From contig NZ_MSTQ01000002.1 in NCBI RefSeq assembly GCF_001945365.1, positions 62,001 through 126,000 on the forward strand: a stretch of DNA of 64,000 bases. The letters run 5' to 3'. This document shows positions 38,301 through 46,046 of this stretch, piece after piece (positions within the stretch are counted from its first letter, which is position 1; each line of letters begins with the position of its first letter). The notes under the pieces were generated by a model that saw nothing but the letters and a program-made list of their open reading frames with translations, was not told where the DNA came from and did not search any database. This DNA comes from Pseudomonas reinekei (lineage in GTDB: Bacteria > Pseudomonadota > Gammaproteobacteria > Pseudomonadales > Pseudomonadaceae). Position numbers and translations under genes: made by a program.

Positions 38301-41300
38301 TGCCAAGGTCGGGCTGGAGCTGGCGACGGTGAAGGTTCACCTCGACACCAATAGCCTGTCCGGCATGACCAATGGGCAACGAACGAAATTCACCCTGACG
38401 GACAATTCCGGCTGGGCCCGCGTATCTGGGCCGATACTCAGGGCAGCCAATGTCATCAGCCCCACGCATCACACCGTGGCGTACCCCCTTCCCGCAGGGG
38501 CCGTGCCATTCACGCTAGTTGCGGCGTTTCATGGAGAAACCGAACTGACGGACATGGCCACTGCGCAGTCGCGCGCCAGTGAGCTGAACGCAAACGGGGC
38601 GTTTTTCCCCCTCCCGGCTGATGACCCTTTCAGACCCGCAGAGCTTAGATCCGAAGCTACAGTTGAAAGCCAAAAACAACATCTCGGGGATATTTACAGC
38701 CATCATCGCTTGGTGACGGCCTTGAACAGCCTCATTCAGGGAAAGTCCGATGACGCCAGCGTAAAACTCGATGATGTTTTGATGGCGCCGTCGTTTGATT
38801 CAACGTTCGCGCTCAAGCACCCGGCTGAAGCCCAAAAGATGGTCAGTGCCCATCGGTATATCAGTGCCAGTGGCTGGACAGTGCCAACGAACGTCGCCCA
38901 GGCACGTAATCTGATTGAAGTCCTGAGCACCGCTATTCCCGCTAGCCCGAAGACAGGCAACTTCTGGGGGGCATTTGCTTATCCGCGTCCGTTGACCTCC
39001 ACTCAACGAAATATCATCACCAGCGAAACGCGCAGCTTTTTGGGTACAAGCGCAGCCAACGGACTACTTGAAAAACTATTGCAGGACACGTCATTCAGCA
39101 CCCCAGCCCAGGGTCTGAAGCTCGCGCTGAACACTGAGGAGGCGGAAACGCTCGGCAAGACGCTGGCGTTGAAACTCGATGCTCTACCAACGGCAGACAG
39201 TGCGGCTGAATGGGCGATGGCAGCGCTTCTGCTCGATCTTGATCCCACTCCGGGCCAGCCGCGCAACCATGTGGCCGGGTACGATTTGACACAACAGGCT
39301 AACCTGGGGGCAAAACCCTCAGCGGTGGTCTCGGCACTCGAGCAGTACCTTGTGGCGCAAGGCAAAGTCACCACCGCAACAGCGCCTGTTGCGGCGTATC
39401 ACTTATTGGCAGGCAGTGCGCCCGAGTTTCTGGTTCGAAACATACCGGATAACCTGATCTGCGGCACACACACTTGGACAATGCTCAGGATCGCTGTATC
39501 GCGAATAGAGCAACTGTCCCCGGGTGCGTCATTCGGGATGAAGTTTGAGGACATAATGAAATATGGCGATTTGGAGCCCATTTCCGTGGGCCAGGAGATC
39601 GCCGTTCAATCGCTTTCGGTAAACCCCCTGATCGACTGGGCTATCGCGAACGGGGTCATCGAAAAAAACGTCAGCGATTCATACTCACCGCAGCAGATGA
39701 AGATCGCCGGCGAGAAATTCCAGAGCGTCAGGGAAGAACTCGCCCATGCCCGGGATTTTCTGACAACACCAGCCCCCACCCGAAAAGCGCTGGCATTGGC
39801 TGAGTTGACGCGTGTTTTTGGTGAGGGGTTGCCCTACGAAGAGCCGTGCTTCAGCTCTACCGGTTCGCCTATGCCCCAACCGCCGTACTCAATGCTGGAT
39901 CTATACACCACTGGTCACTTGCAGCCCGGTAAATTTAGATCGTCTAACAGTGAAATACCCACTGCAACTGTAGAGTCTAAACTGGGACAATTGAAAAATG
40001 TCGCTCAGTTGTTTGAGGGTGAATTCAATAAATACTTTGACGATTTGCTGGCCGGCTCGCAGTCGGTATTCAAATACCTCGTATCGCAATTGCCGATTGA
40101 CGACCGCCGAAGCCTTGAGTATGGAACGCAAAAATTTTATTCGGTGCGTAGCGAAGCTATCGTCGAAGACCTGACCCCCGAGGTAAAGGATAACCATAAA
40201 GGTCGACATGGCATCCTGATACGTTCCGAATACGAGAACAAGGTCACTTACTTTGAGGTATTCCCTTCGTCTCTGCAGATTCGCAAACGGGCAAACTTGC
40301 CTGAGTCGCTCCCACTTGGGGGAACGCCTGCAACAGTCAAGTATCCAGATAATGCTGGCAAGCCCATCACTATAGAGGCAGGAAAGTTTCTACCATTTGA
40401 TTGGGAGGCCTATCAAAAAGGAGCGCCACCACGAGAAGGCAAAATTTCGAAGATAATCATCGACGAAATAATTCCGCAGACGCTCCGCGCAAAGATGCCG
40501 GGACTTGGCTACACCTTCGGTGTCGTGCCCAATGCCTTTGCCCCCCACTCCTGGACAAGCCATATCGCCTCCGTTGCTGTAAATGAGCACTTTATTACTG
40601 GCCGGGAACAGTTGCGCGAACTGGCAAAGGGCGTGACAACGTGGGAAGAACAACAAGCATACTCCGCTTCCGTCATGCGTTTTTTTGAGAGTTTGATACC
40701 TTTCAAATCCTGCATTGATAACATTCAGAGCGGAAAAACCGGAGACGCGGTACTTGACTGTACGCTCGATGCTGCGGGTTTTGTTATCCCCGGCATCGGC
40801 GTCGCGGGCAAAATAGCCCAAGTCGCAAAGTCCGGCGCAAAATTCATTCCTAAAGTTCTGAAAATCACCTGGATTGCTGGCAGCAATATCGTGATCAATG
40901 CCAATCCGCTTGACGGTGTTGGCGATCTGTTGAAAGTCGGAACCAATGTAGTGGGCAAACTGGGCTCGCGAGCCTATAGCGCAGCCAACAGCGGAATTGA
41001 GCAACTCAAAAACCTGTACGGCACCACAAAGGCAGTTGATCCGCAGATCATCTCAAAACGTGCCGATATTGCCCGGGGAACTGTCGGTGCTGCGCCGGTC
41101 GGAGGTCAGACTGAAAAAGTCACAGCCGTGTTCAAGGACGGCAAATGGTATGACTACGATATTGATAACAACCGAGCCCACGGCCCGGCACTCAAGAATT
41201 TCCGCCCGGATAGCGCTATTGGTCTGCAACGAACGACGTTCAGTGATGGGACAACCGCCTATACCAACGCCCGACTTTTCGATCGTGAGCCGCATACGAT

Positions 41301-42864
41301 ACAGCGTATGTCGCATACAGATGTCGTGGTCGGAGACAAAATTTATCGACTGGATCAAAAACATCCTGATGTGCTCAATGAGCTTTCATCAGCGGCCTAC
41401 TTTAAACAAGCAGAAGGATTTGAAGATGTTTGCAGCTTTGGTCGTATAGCCAAGCGCACAGGGAACCTCTGTTTTTCAAAAATTGTGAAGCAGCACACTC
41501 GCCCGCTCAAGCGGCTTCAATCCGTTCAGCACAAACGACTGTTCCCGGCACTGTCAGTCAATGGCGCATCGCGTAAAGTCGTCCATGAACGACGTCTATA
41601 CACTGTGGCGAATAATGGCAATACGCAAGTCATGATTCCTTCGCCACTCACTGAACCGTTACAGTTCAGACTCCACACCAAAGGTAAAATCGTTGATGAC
41701 AAAAACTTTGGACTTCCCAATAAGGAAGTTGATGCTGACCTTGCCTTGAAGACTCGCGTTGTCAGGCTTGACGGAATAGTACATGGCATCGATGACCAGC
41801 GAGACGCAAGAGCATTCCTGGTGAATTACGATCATAAAAACACCGGGCTCAAACCGTATCTGGTCGTGGAGTCAGACACAGGCCTTTTCTACTACTGCGA
41901 TTATGACCCGGCGGTTGTCGATAACATCGCTTTCAAGAAAATCGACACTCTGTACAGAGGTAGCCTGGGCAGTGAGCTCATCAAAGCGCATGACACTGTA
42001 AAGGACCAGATCCTGATGGCGGCAGGCGTACCGATCAACAATGACTTCGTAGCGCTGCCTCCACTTGACTCTCTATACATGGACTTGGTGTTGAAAAAGG
42101 GCTTCACACCTCAGAAAATCGAGGCGTTGAAGGCTAAAGTTGCACTCCTTACACCTGAGAAACAACGCGAATTTGTTCTTGCCGTATGGAACAGGGGAAA
42201 CGTTGGAAATGTCGAGATCGCCGCCCAAACGATTAAAATCGAGCCGATTGCCAAGCCCTCCGGATTCAGCCTGCTGTCTTCTGCTGATCAGAACAAGATC
42301 TACGCCAATGCAGCAAAAGCCATGGTAGATCAGCAATTTGAAGCCACTGGGCTCAAATCCGCCAACCAGGTCATCCTGAACGACCCGAGTGACATGCAAC
42401 GTCAGGTCCTCACCCGTCCTTTGGTCATTTGGGAATATACCCGGAGAAACGCTCCCAATTATGCTGATCAGATCCTCAGAACGGGTGCGGGGAACTGCGA
42501 CCAAATGGCATGGGCGGCCAAGAAAATCATCACGGAAAGCCAAGGCACTGCTGAAATCTGGAACATGCCGGGGGCGCATACGTTTACGTTGGTCGGGGTT
42601 CCCAGGGGAACCGTCGCCAAAACCGTTGACTTCAGTGAACCCGAGTTCAAAGATGCCTGGGTTGTGGACCCATGGGCTGACATCAGTTGCCCGGCGAGTG
42701 AGTATATGACGAAGCTGGAAGCACAAATGATCCTTTGGGAACTGGACGGAAAAATGCTGTTGATGACCGACTGGCTTGCACCTTCTTTGACGCAAGACTG
42801 GGGCTTCCCGACCAATCCTCAATGGCTGGATATGCTTATTCAAGGAGATAAATTTCCGTCTTGA
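35350..42864 (+). CDS. Giant toxin-like protein 2 with C-terminal Cys-His-Asp papain/transglutaminase-like domain
   Basis: A 2504-aa protein; the ATG has AAGAG upstream. After a Ser/Pro/Ala-rich first 90 residues, residues ~94-480 are homologous to toxin-like protein 1 (RAERDQKI, RPSPKEA, SFYNEVVMTGP, LYAVNAMHTVG). A Gly/Ala-rich hydrophobic segment follows ARNNPGTAA (~596-618), then an acidic Pro/Thr-rich linker (~620-830) ending in RVKR at 834-837. The long middle has no motif I can name but resembles dermonecrotic-toxin-like Pseudomonas proteins. Another hydrophobic region lies near 1800-1870. The last ~150 residues hold GAGNCDQMAW (Cys2383), GAHTFTLVG (His2410) and WVVDPWAD (Asp2440), the order of a papain or transglutaminase-like protease or deamidase. 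No Sec signal or repeats are visible. Codon use is more AT-rich than its neighbours. The secretion route and target are unknown. Confidence 0.72.
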   Translation: MPSVNATATALRTAPNPIQTALSPPANRLSSAQLRNSPTARHIQLTPEGAPAGGSPASRDSKLPIPCPVYSSILGAKDIPDSWKKNSIYDQVSLEKSWSKVVVQLQDGHVSEKDVYQTLKSGFLQTPTGKVLAPLFIESIMRSIRPLGDLKQEQLREFVEVICLFPPARWADSFGENVNFPRGKYGEGVHGIIQDQLTATRAERDQKIADGELLDDDTWQALRDFTQQTRQYIPASSDAELNAILTQLEDLIHIRPSPKEAMLLMDDFVEAMHEPRPDEFQRWPENFSAIVQKFSERLKTIEIIDNRPDRTWLEEIVAIGALSPVSLKDVGGAASSAVRMAYDFVFGGKTEPAPPEKMQGPSPSKLLLSMQEIERTSSFYNEVVMTGPGVPNGLAAKMLYAVNAMHTVGLMDVLPNLPLTSPAISPTALAILPKTATVHTPPTLKEQAEGLATEVDDFIASIKSATGTGSEENVSHDPGAADAPASSTVLPMLDQLAQSIREVLSRVDDALTFPAASALPTENIPLAAMETGEYFDPLNADPIYADTVEPSPSWREAIAPAINQVVSRLAAVLNTFGGYTVGAAASGFQLARNNPGTAAVVGIVGFGGFLTALGTYLTFFKEQFPEQPPADKEPANTLPPLENGAAPTQQQIDDEWESGTGTSVVAQPTPVAIPATDGRETTIDNTVTTESGEITTPIFRTTLPQEQAENESTVETVDFIPADDLLIGETAASHEQRIDDEIESIVDTPLAKGLPPLSEAILELMYQSPEHNLLTDEHLLHEVTLLLEQHSKSTPEKTYVELIQAVQAHSPAQTLPPQSETTPATPRPALAPVRVKREANFAGPPPLPAMAAMSAADDVDTPASTISDEERLDQYLATMAGLHDPHVAPDQGIENEIDTAVDPELSAAREVVKLLRSRRSVTWAEASRATGDLQLMSRYTQKVLASLTFPMTDATLVVPTHSTFGRCWSNYNDAIKNPFFQDWAAKVGLELATVKVHLDTNSLSGMTNGQRTKFTLTDNSGWARVSGPILRAANVISPTHHTVAYPLPAGAVPFTLVAAFHGETELTDMATAQSRASELNANGAFFPLPADDPFRPAELRSEATVESQKQHLGDIYSHHRLVTALNSLIQGKSDDASVKLDDVLMAPSFDSTFALKHPAEAQKMVSAHRYISASGWTVPTNVAQARNLIEVLSTAIPASPKTGNFWGAFAYPRPLTSTQRNIITSETRSFLGTSAANGLLEKLLQDTSFSTPAQGLKLALNTEEAETLGKTLALKLDALPTADSAAEWAMAALLLDLDPTPGQPRNHVAGYDLTQQANLGAKPSAVVSALEQYLVAQGKVTTATAPVAAYHLLAGSAPEFLVRNIPDNLICGTHTWTMLRIAVSRIEQLSPGASFGMKFEDIMKYGDLEPISVGQEIAVQSLSVNPLIDWAIANGVIEKNVSDSYSPQQMKIAGEKFQSVREELAHARDFLTTPAPTRKALALAELTRVFGEGLPYEEPCFSSTGSPMPQPPYSMLDLYTTGHLQPGKFRSSNSEIPTATVESKLGQLKNVAQLFEGEFNKYFDDLLAGSQSVFKYLVSQLPIDDRRSLEYGTQKFYSVRSEAIVEDLTPEVKDNHKGRHGILIRSEYENKVTYFEVFPSSLQIRKRANLPESLPLGGTPATVKYPDNAGKPITIEAGKFLPFDWEAYQKGAPPREGKISKIIIDEIIPQTLRAKMPGLGYTFGVVPNAFAPHSWTSHIASVAVNEHFITGREQLRELAKGVTTWEEQQAYSASVMRFFESLIPFKSCIDNIQSGKTGDAVLDCTLDAAGFVIPGIGVAGKIAQVAKSGAKFIPKVLKITWIAGSNIVINANPLDGVGDLLKVGTNVVGKLGSRAYSAANSGIEQLKNLYGTTKAVDPQIISKRADIARGTVGAAPVGGQTEKVTAVFKDGKWYDYDIDNNRAHGPALKNFRPDSAIGLQRTTFSDGTTAYTNARLFDREPHTIQRMSHTDVVVGDKIYRLDQKHPDVLNELSSAAYFKQAEGFEDVCSFGRIAKRTGNLCFSKIVKQHTRPLKRLQSVQHKRLFPALSVNGASRKVVHERRLYTVANNGNTQVMIPSPLTEPLQFRLHTKGKIVDDKNFGLPNKEVDADLALKTRVVRLDGIVHGIDDQRDARAFLVNYDHKNTGLKPYLVVESDTGLFYYCDYDPAVVDNIAFKKIDTLYRGSLGSELIKAHDTVKDQILMAAGVPINNDFVALPPLDSLYMDLVLKKGFTPQKIEALKAKVALLTPEKQREFVLAVWNRGNVGNVEIAAQTIKIEPIAKPSGFSLLSSADQNKIYANAAKAMVDQQFEATGLKSANQVILNDPSDMQRQVLTRPLVIWEYTRRNAPNYADQILRTGAGNCDQMAWAAKKIITESQGTAEIWNMPGAHTFTLVGVPRGTVAKTVDFSEPEFKDAWVVDPWADISCPASEYMTKLEAQMILWELDGKMLLMTDWLAPSLTQDWGFPTNPQWLDMLIQGDKFPS

Positions 42865-43036
42865 CGAGAGATCAACCCGAGTCACGTCTGTAACGCGGCG
42901 CCCTGCCCTGGGGCGCCCACCGCTTATCTCGCACCTCATCAAAGCCTGCACCCGACCTGCGAAACGGACTTGACCTATGCTTTAATCATGCCCCTTCCCA
43001 CCGCATCTCTTTGCCCGTTTCAAGGAACTCTCCTTC

Positions 43037-44347
43037 ATGGTCCATCCCTGCGCAACCAAAGTCCTGGTGATCGGCTACGTTTGGCCCGAACCCCGCTCTT
43101 CGGCGGCCAGCGGGCATATGATGCAAATTCTCGAGGTTTTCCTGCAGCAAGGCTGGGATATCACCTTCAGCAGCCCGGCCGGCTTTGGTGAACAGCGCGC
43201 AGACCTGACGGCATTGGGTATTCGCGAAGAACCTATCGAGCTGAACAACAGCAGCTTCGACACGTTCATCAGCGAACTGAAACCGGACATCGTGTTGTTC
43301 GACCAGTTCATGATGGAGGAACAGTTCGGCTGGCGCGTGGAAAAACACTGCCCCGATGCCTTGCGCGTACTTGAAAGTAGCGACTTGCAAAGCCTCAGGC
43401 ATAGTCGTCATCAACGGCTCAAGGAGCGTCTGAAGGCCAGTGACGACAACAATGATTTTCGCAAACTGTTCGCCCCGGCGTTGCGCGAAGAGTTTGAGCA
43501 CATGGCCGATACCGATGTCGCCAAACGCGAGATCGCGTCTTTTTATCGCTGTGATCTGACGCTGATGGTTTCAGAGGTGGAAATCGAACTGCTGGTCGAG
43601 CAGTTCGGATTTGCGCGCAATCTGCTGCACTGGTGTCCGCTCATGGTCGACCTTCCAGACAGTCCGCCCGTGCCGTTCGAAGAACGGGCGCACTTTCTCC
43701 ATATCGGCAACTTTCGCCATGCCCCCAACTGGGATGCGGTGCTGTGGTTGAAAACCGCGATCTGGCCGCTGATTCGCGAACAGTTGCCCGGCGCTCAGTT
43801 GCACATCTATGGCGCCTATACGCCGCCCAAGGCGACAGCGCTGCATAATCCGGCCCAAGGCTTTCACATCATGAACTGGGCGGAAGATGCCTTGCAGGTC
43901 ATGTCGGCCGCGCGCGTGTGCATGGCACCACTACGTTTCGGTGCCGGTATCAAGGGCAAAATTGTCGATGCGATGCTTTGTGGCACGCCCAACGTCACGA
44001 CGCCAGTGGGCGCGGAAGCGATGCACGGCGAGGAAGCCTGGCCTGGCGCAGTGGTCAATACCGCTCGCGAATTCGCCGATCACGCAGTGCGGCTCCACAC
44101 CGACAAGGCGCGATGGCAGGAAGCACAGACCCATGGCAAGACCTTGCTTGCCAATCGCTATCGGCAGTCCCTGCACGGTCCGGCGTTGATTCAAAAACTG
44201 AAGGATTGCCAGGAAAATCTGGCGAATATCAGACGGGATAATTTTACCGGCAGCATGTTGCGCCATCACCATCACAAAAGTACCCAATACATGGCGCAAT
44301 GGATCGAAGCCAAGAACCGGCATAACGAGCAACCCTGCGGTATTTAA
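43037..44347 (+). CDS. GT-B family glycosyltransferase (GT4-like)
   Basis: A 436-aa cytoplasmic protein with two Rossmann-like halves. The N-terminal half starts VLVIGYVWPEPRSSAASGHMMQILEVF, an acceptor-domain pattern. The C-terminal half has LHIGNFRHAPNWDAVLWL and the nucleotide-sugar loop APLRFGAGIKGKIVDAMLCGTPNVTTPVGAEAM, typical of group 4 retaining glycosyltransferases. AAGGA precedes the ATG. No other polysaccharide gene is adjacent, so the sugar and acceptor cannot be named. The C-terminal HHHH is a natural His run. Confidence 0.88.
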   Translation: MVHPCATKVLVIGYVWPEPRSSAASGHMMQILEVFLQQGWDITFSSPAGFGEQRADLTALGIREEPIELNNSSFDTFISELKPDIVLFDQFMMEEQFGWRVEKHCPDALRVLESSDLQSLRHSRHQRLKERLKASDDNNDFRKLFAPALREEFEHMADTDVAKREIASFYRCDLTLMVSEVEIELLVEQFGFARNLLHWCPLMVDLPDSPPVPFEERAHFLHIGNFRHAPNWDAVLWLKTAIWPLIREQLPGAQLHIYGAYTPPKATALHNPAQGFHIMNWAEDALQVMSAARVCMAPLRFGAGIKGKIVDAMLCGTPNVTTPVGAEAMHGEEAWPGAVVNTAREFADHAVRLHTDKARWQEAQTHGKTLLANRYRQSLHGPALIQKLKDCQENLANIRRDNFTGSMLRHHHHKSTQYMAQWIEAKNRHNEQPCGI

Positions 44348-44434
44348 TTACCGCCACTGTGATTTCAAGTCAGATAAGGTAAGTCCATTACTTGCCCCTC
44401 ACCCACGGCTGGGTGAACAGCGAAAGGATTCGCC

Positions 44435-44737
44435 ATGACCAACAACCCGAAACGGCGCCCGGGCTTTCGATATCCGTCTCGGTTACACGCAAAACCCGCA
44501 ACCGCAATTCTACTTTCACCACAACGGCTGTCCCTGTCCGCGACCTGCTACTCCTTGCTGGGCGGTCCCGCGAATATCACCCGTCATCTCAATCATTGGT
44601 TCAGCACCACGGGTGGCTGGGTCACCCGTTGCAGCATCATAAACACCGACTTTTTCGACGAGTCCGACATCGTACGTTATTGCTGGAGCGCCACCAGTAT
44701 GAAGGCCGTGTACGGCCACACCCTGTATGAGCCGTAA
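44435..44737 (+). CDS. Small hypothetical protein (100 aa)
   Basis: The ATG has AAAGGA 6 bases upstream, the main reason to believe it. The product is basic at the N-terminus and ends with GHTLYEP, with no recognised domain, signal peptide or membrane helix. It sits in the 480-base space between the glycosyltransferase gene and mtlR. It may be a lineage-specific gene or a chance frame. Confidence 0.35.
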   Translation: MTNNPKRRPGFRYPSRLHAKPATAILLSPQRLSLSATCYSLLGGPANITRHLNHWFSTTGGWVTRCSIINTDFFDESDIVRYCWSATSMKAVYGHTLYEP

Positions 44738-44829
44738 AGCCGGCAGTAAGTTTGCGGGGCACTGCAAACTGGTATTTGCGGCGTCGAAAGAGGCATGATC
44801 AACAGGCAGAAACAAAAAAGCGACCTGCC

Positions 44830-45735
44830 ATGACCCGAATCGCCAGAGTCACCGACCCTTCCTATGAGTTGATGGACGACCACAACGGGTTGTCCATCAT
44901 CTATCGCCAGCACGGCTTCCCCTGCCCGCTGGTGCGCTGGCATTTCCACAAGGAATACGAGCTGCACCTGATCGTCGCCAGTTCCGGCAAAGTGTTCATC
45001 GGCGATTACATTGGCAATTTTTACCCCGAAAGCCTGTTTCTCACCGGCCCTAACCTGCCCCACAACTGGATCAGTCAGGTGGCTGAAGACGAAGTCGTGC
45101 CCAAGCGCGACATGCTGGTCAACTTCACCGACGAGTTGTTCGACAGCGGCTATCAGGTGTTCGCCGAACTCAAGACCCTGGCCCCGCTGCTGGAGCGCGC
45201 GAAGTACGGCATCGAGTTTCGCGGCAAGCATACGATTCGCAAGGCGATGGACCTGATGCAACGCATCGCCGATAGCAGCGGCGTCACCCGCCTCGGGCAC
45301 TTTTTCATTTTGCTGGAGTTGCTTGCGGCTTCTGATGATTATCAATTGCTGTCCGGCGCAACCACCCCGCAACTGGCGGATGAGCACAACGTCGACCGCA
45401 CTAACCGCGCGGTGGATTACATTTTTGCCCATTACGCCCGGGACTTGACGCTGGAAGAAGTCGCCGAGCATCTGGGCATGAAACCGACCTATTTCAGCCG
45501 GGTCTTCAAGCAGGCGACCGGACGCAACTTTATCGAGTTCGTCAATCGTCTGCGTATCAGCAAGTCCTGCGAATTGTTGGCGGATGGCGATAAACCGGTG
45601 ACCGATGTTTGCTTCGAGTCAGGTTTCAACAACATTTCCAATTTCAACCGGCGCTTTCAGCAACTCAAAGGCATGACGCCTTCGCATTACCGGCGACTGG
45701 TGGTGCAACGGTTGACCGAACCAAACCTGGGTTAG
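44830..45735 (+). CDS. mtlR: AraC-family activator of the mannitol operon
   Basis: A 301-aa AraC/XylS regulator, the length of P. fluorescens MtlR. The N-terminal half is a cupin-like sensor (CPLVRWHFHKEYELHLIVASSGKVFIGDYIGNF). The C-terminal ~100 residues carry two helix-turn-helix motifs (LTLEEVAEHLGMKPTYFSRVFKQATG and VTDVCFESGFNNISNFNRRFQQLKGMTP). I chose the ATG at 44830 because it gives the family length; the frame extends 26 codons upstream. It is directly upstream of mtlE in the same direction, and known MtlR activates the operon when mannitol, sorbitol or arabitol is present. Confidence 0.88.
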   Translation: MTRIARVTDPSYELMDDHNGLSIIYRQHGFPCPLVRWHFHKEYELHLIVASSGKVFIGDYIGNFYPESLFLTGPNLPHNWISQVAEDEVVPKRDMLVNFTDELFDSGYQVFAELKTLAPLLERAKYGIEFRGKHTIRKAMDLMQRIADSSGVTRLGHFFILLELLAASDDYQLLSGATTPQLADEHNVDRTNRAVDYIFAHYARDLTLEEVAEHLGMKPTYFSRVFKQATGRNFIEFVNRLRISKSCELLADGDKPVTDVCFESGFNNISNFNRRFQQLKGMTPSHYRRLVVQRLTEPNLG

Positions 45736-45738
45736 GCC

Positions 45739-45827
45739 TGTGGGAGCGAGCTTGCTCGCGATGAGGCCGTGTCAGTCGACATTCATTAACCTGATACGCC
45801 GCCATCGCGAGCAAGCTCGCTCCCGCA
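45739..45827. repeat. REPIN: inverted pair of REP sequences after mtlR
   Basis: TGTGGGAGCGAGCTTGCTCGCGA is followed ~40 bases later by its inverted partner TCGCGAGCAAGCTCGCTCCCGC. The pair can fold into one long hairpin and separates mtlR from the mtlE promoter. Confidence 0.9.
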
Positions 45828-46046
45828 AACCTGTACGTATTCGATATCGCCTTCGCGCTAAAAACCCCTTCCCTGCGTCTGCACCCCAAAACCCCAGTGC
45901 AAAAAAGTATCGATTAAAGTGCGACTGATGATTTGTCTCGCCCGCAATTGAAGGCTGTAATCAGCACAGATTCTTCCTGCCTTCGGAAGACACAAAAACA
46001 ATAACTGTCCTTCTGTAACCCGCCGGGTGCAGAAAAGGAGTGCACG
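45828..46046 (+). promoter_or_regulatory. mtlE promoter region with tandem AGTGC repeats
   Basis: The intergenic region before mtlE must contain the operon promoter. AGTGC occurs at 45896-45900 and again at 45918-45922, 22 bases apart, the spacing expected for two AraC-type half-sites on one face of DNA. AAAAGGAG precedes the mtlE ATG. The repeat as an MtlR operator is inference. Confidence 0.4.

Noticed and set aside
40720..40990. Possible RHS/contact-dependent inhibition toxin tip in the 2504-aa protein
   Set aside because: No RHS or YD repeats, no hemagglutinin repeats, no VENN motif and no immunity-gene-like small frame follow the stop, so it is not a CdiA or Rhs protein.
44310..44346. 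Engineered His tag at the end of the glycosyltransferase (HHHH)
   Set aside because: The His run is internal, followed by about 25 more natural residues, and the surrounding DNA is normal chromosomal sequence.
44677..45471. Open frame of 264 codons antisense to mtlR
   Set aside because: mtlR has clear AraC-family helix-turn-helix motifs. The antisense product has no family features.
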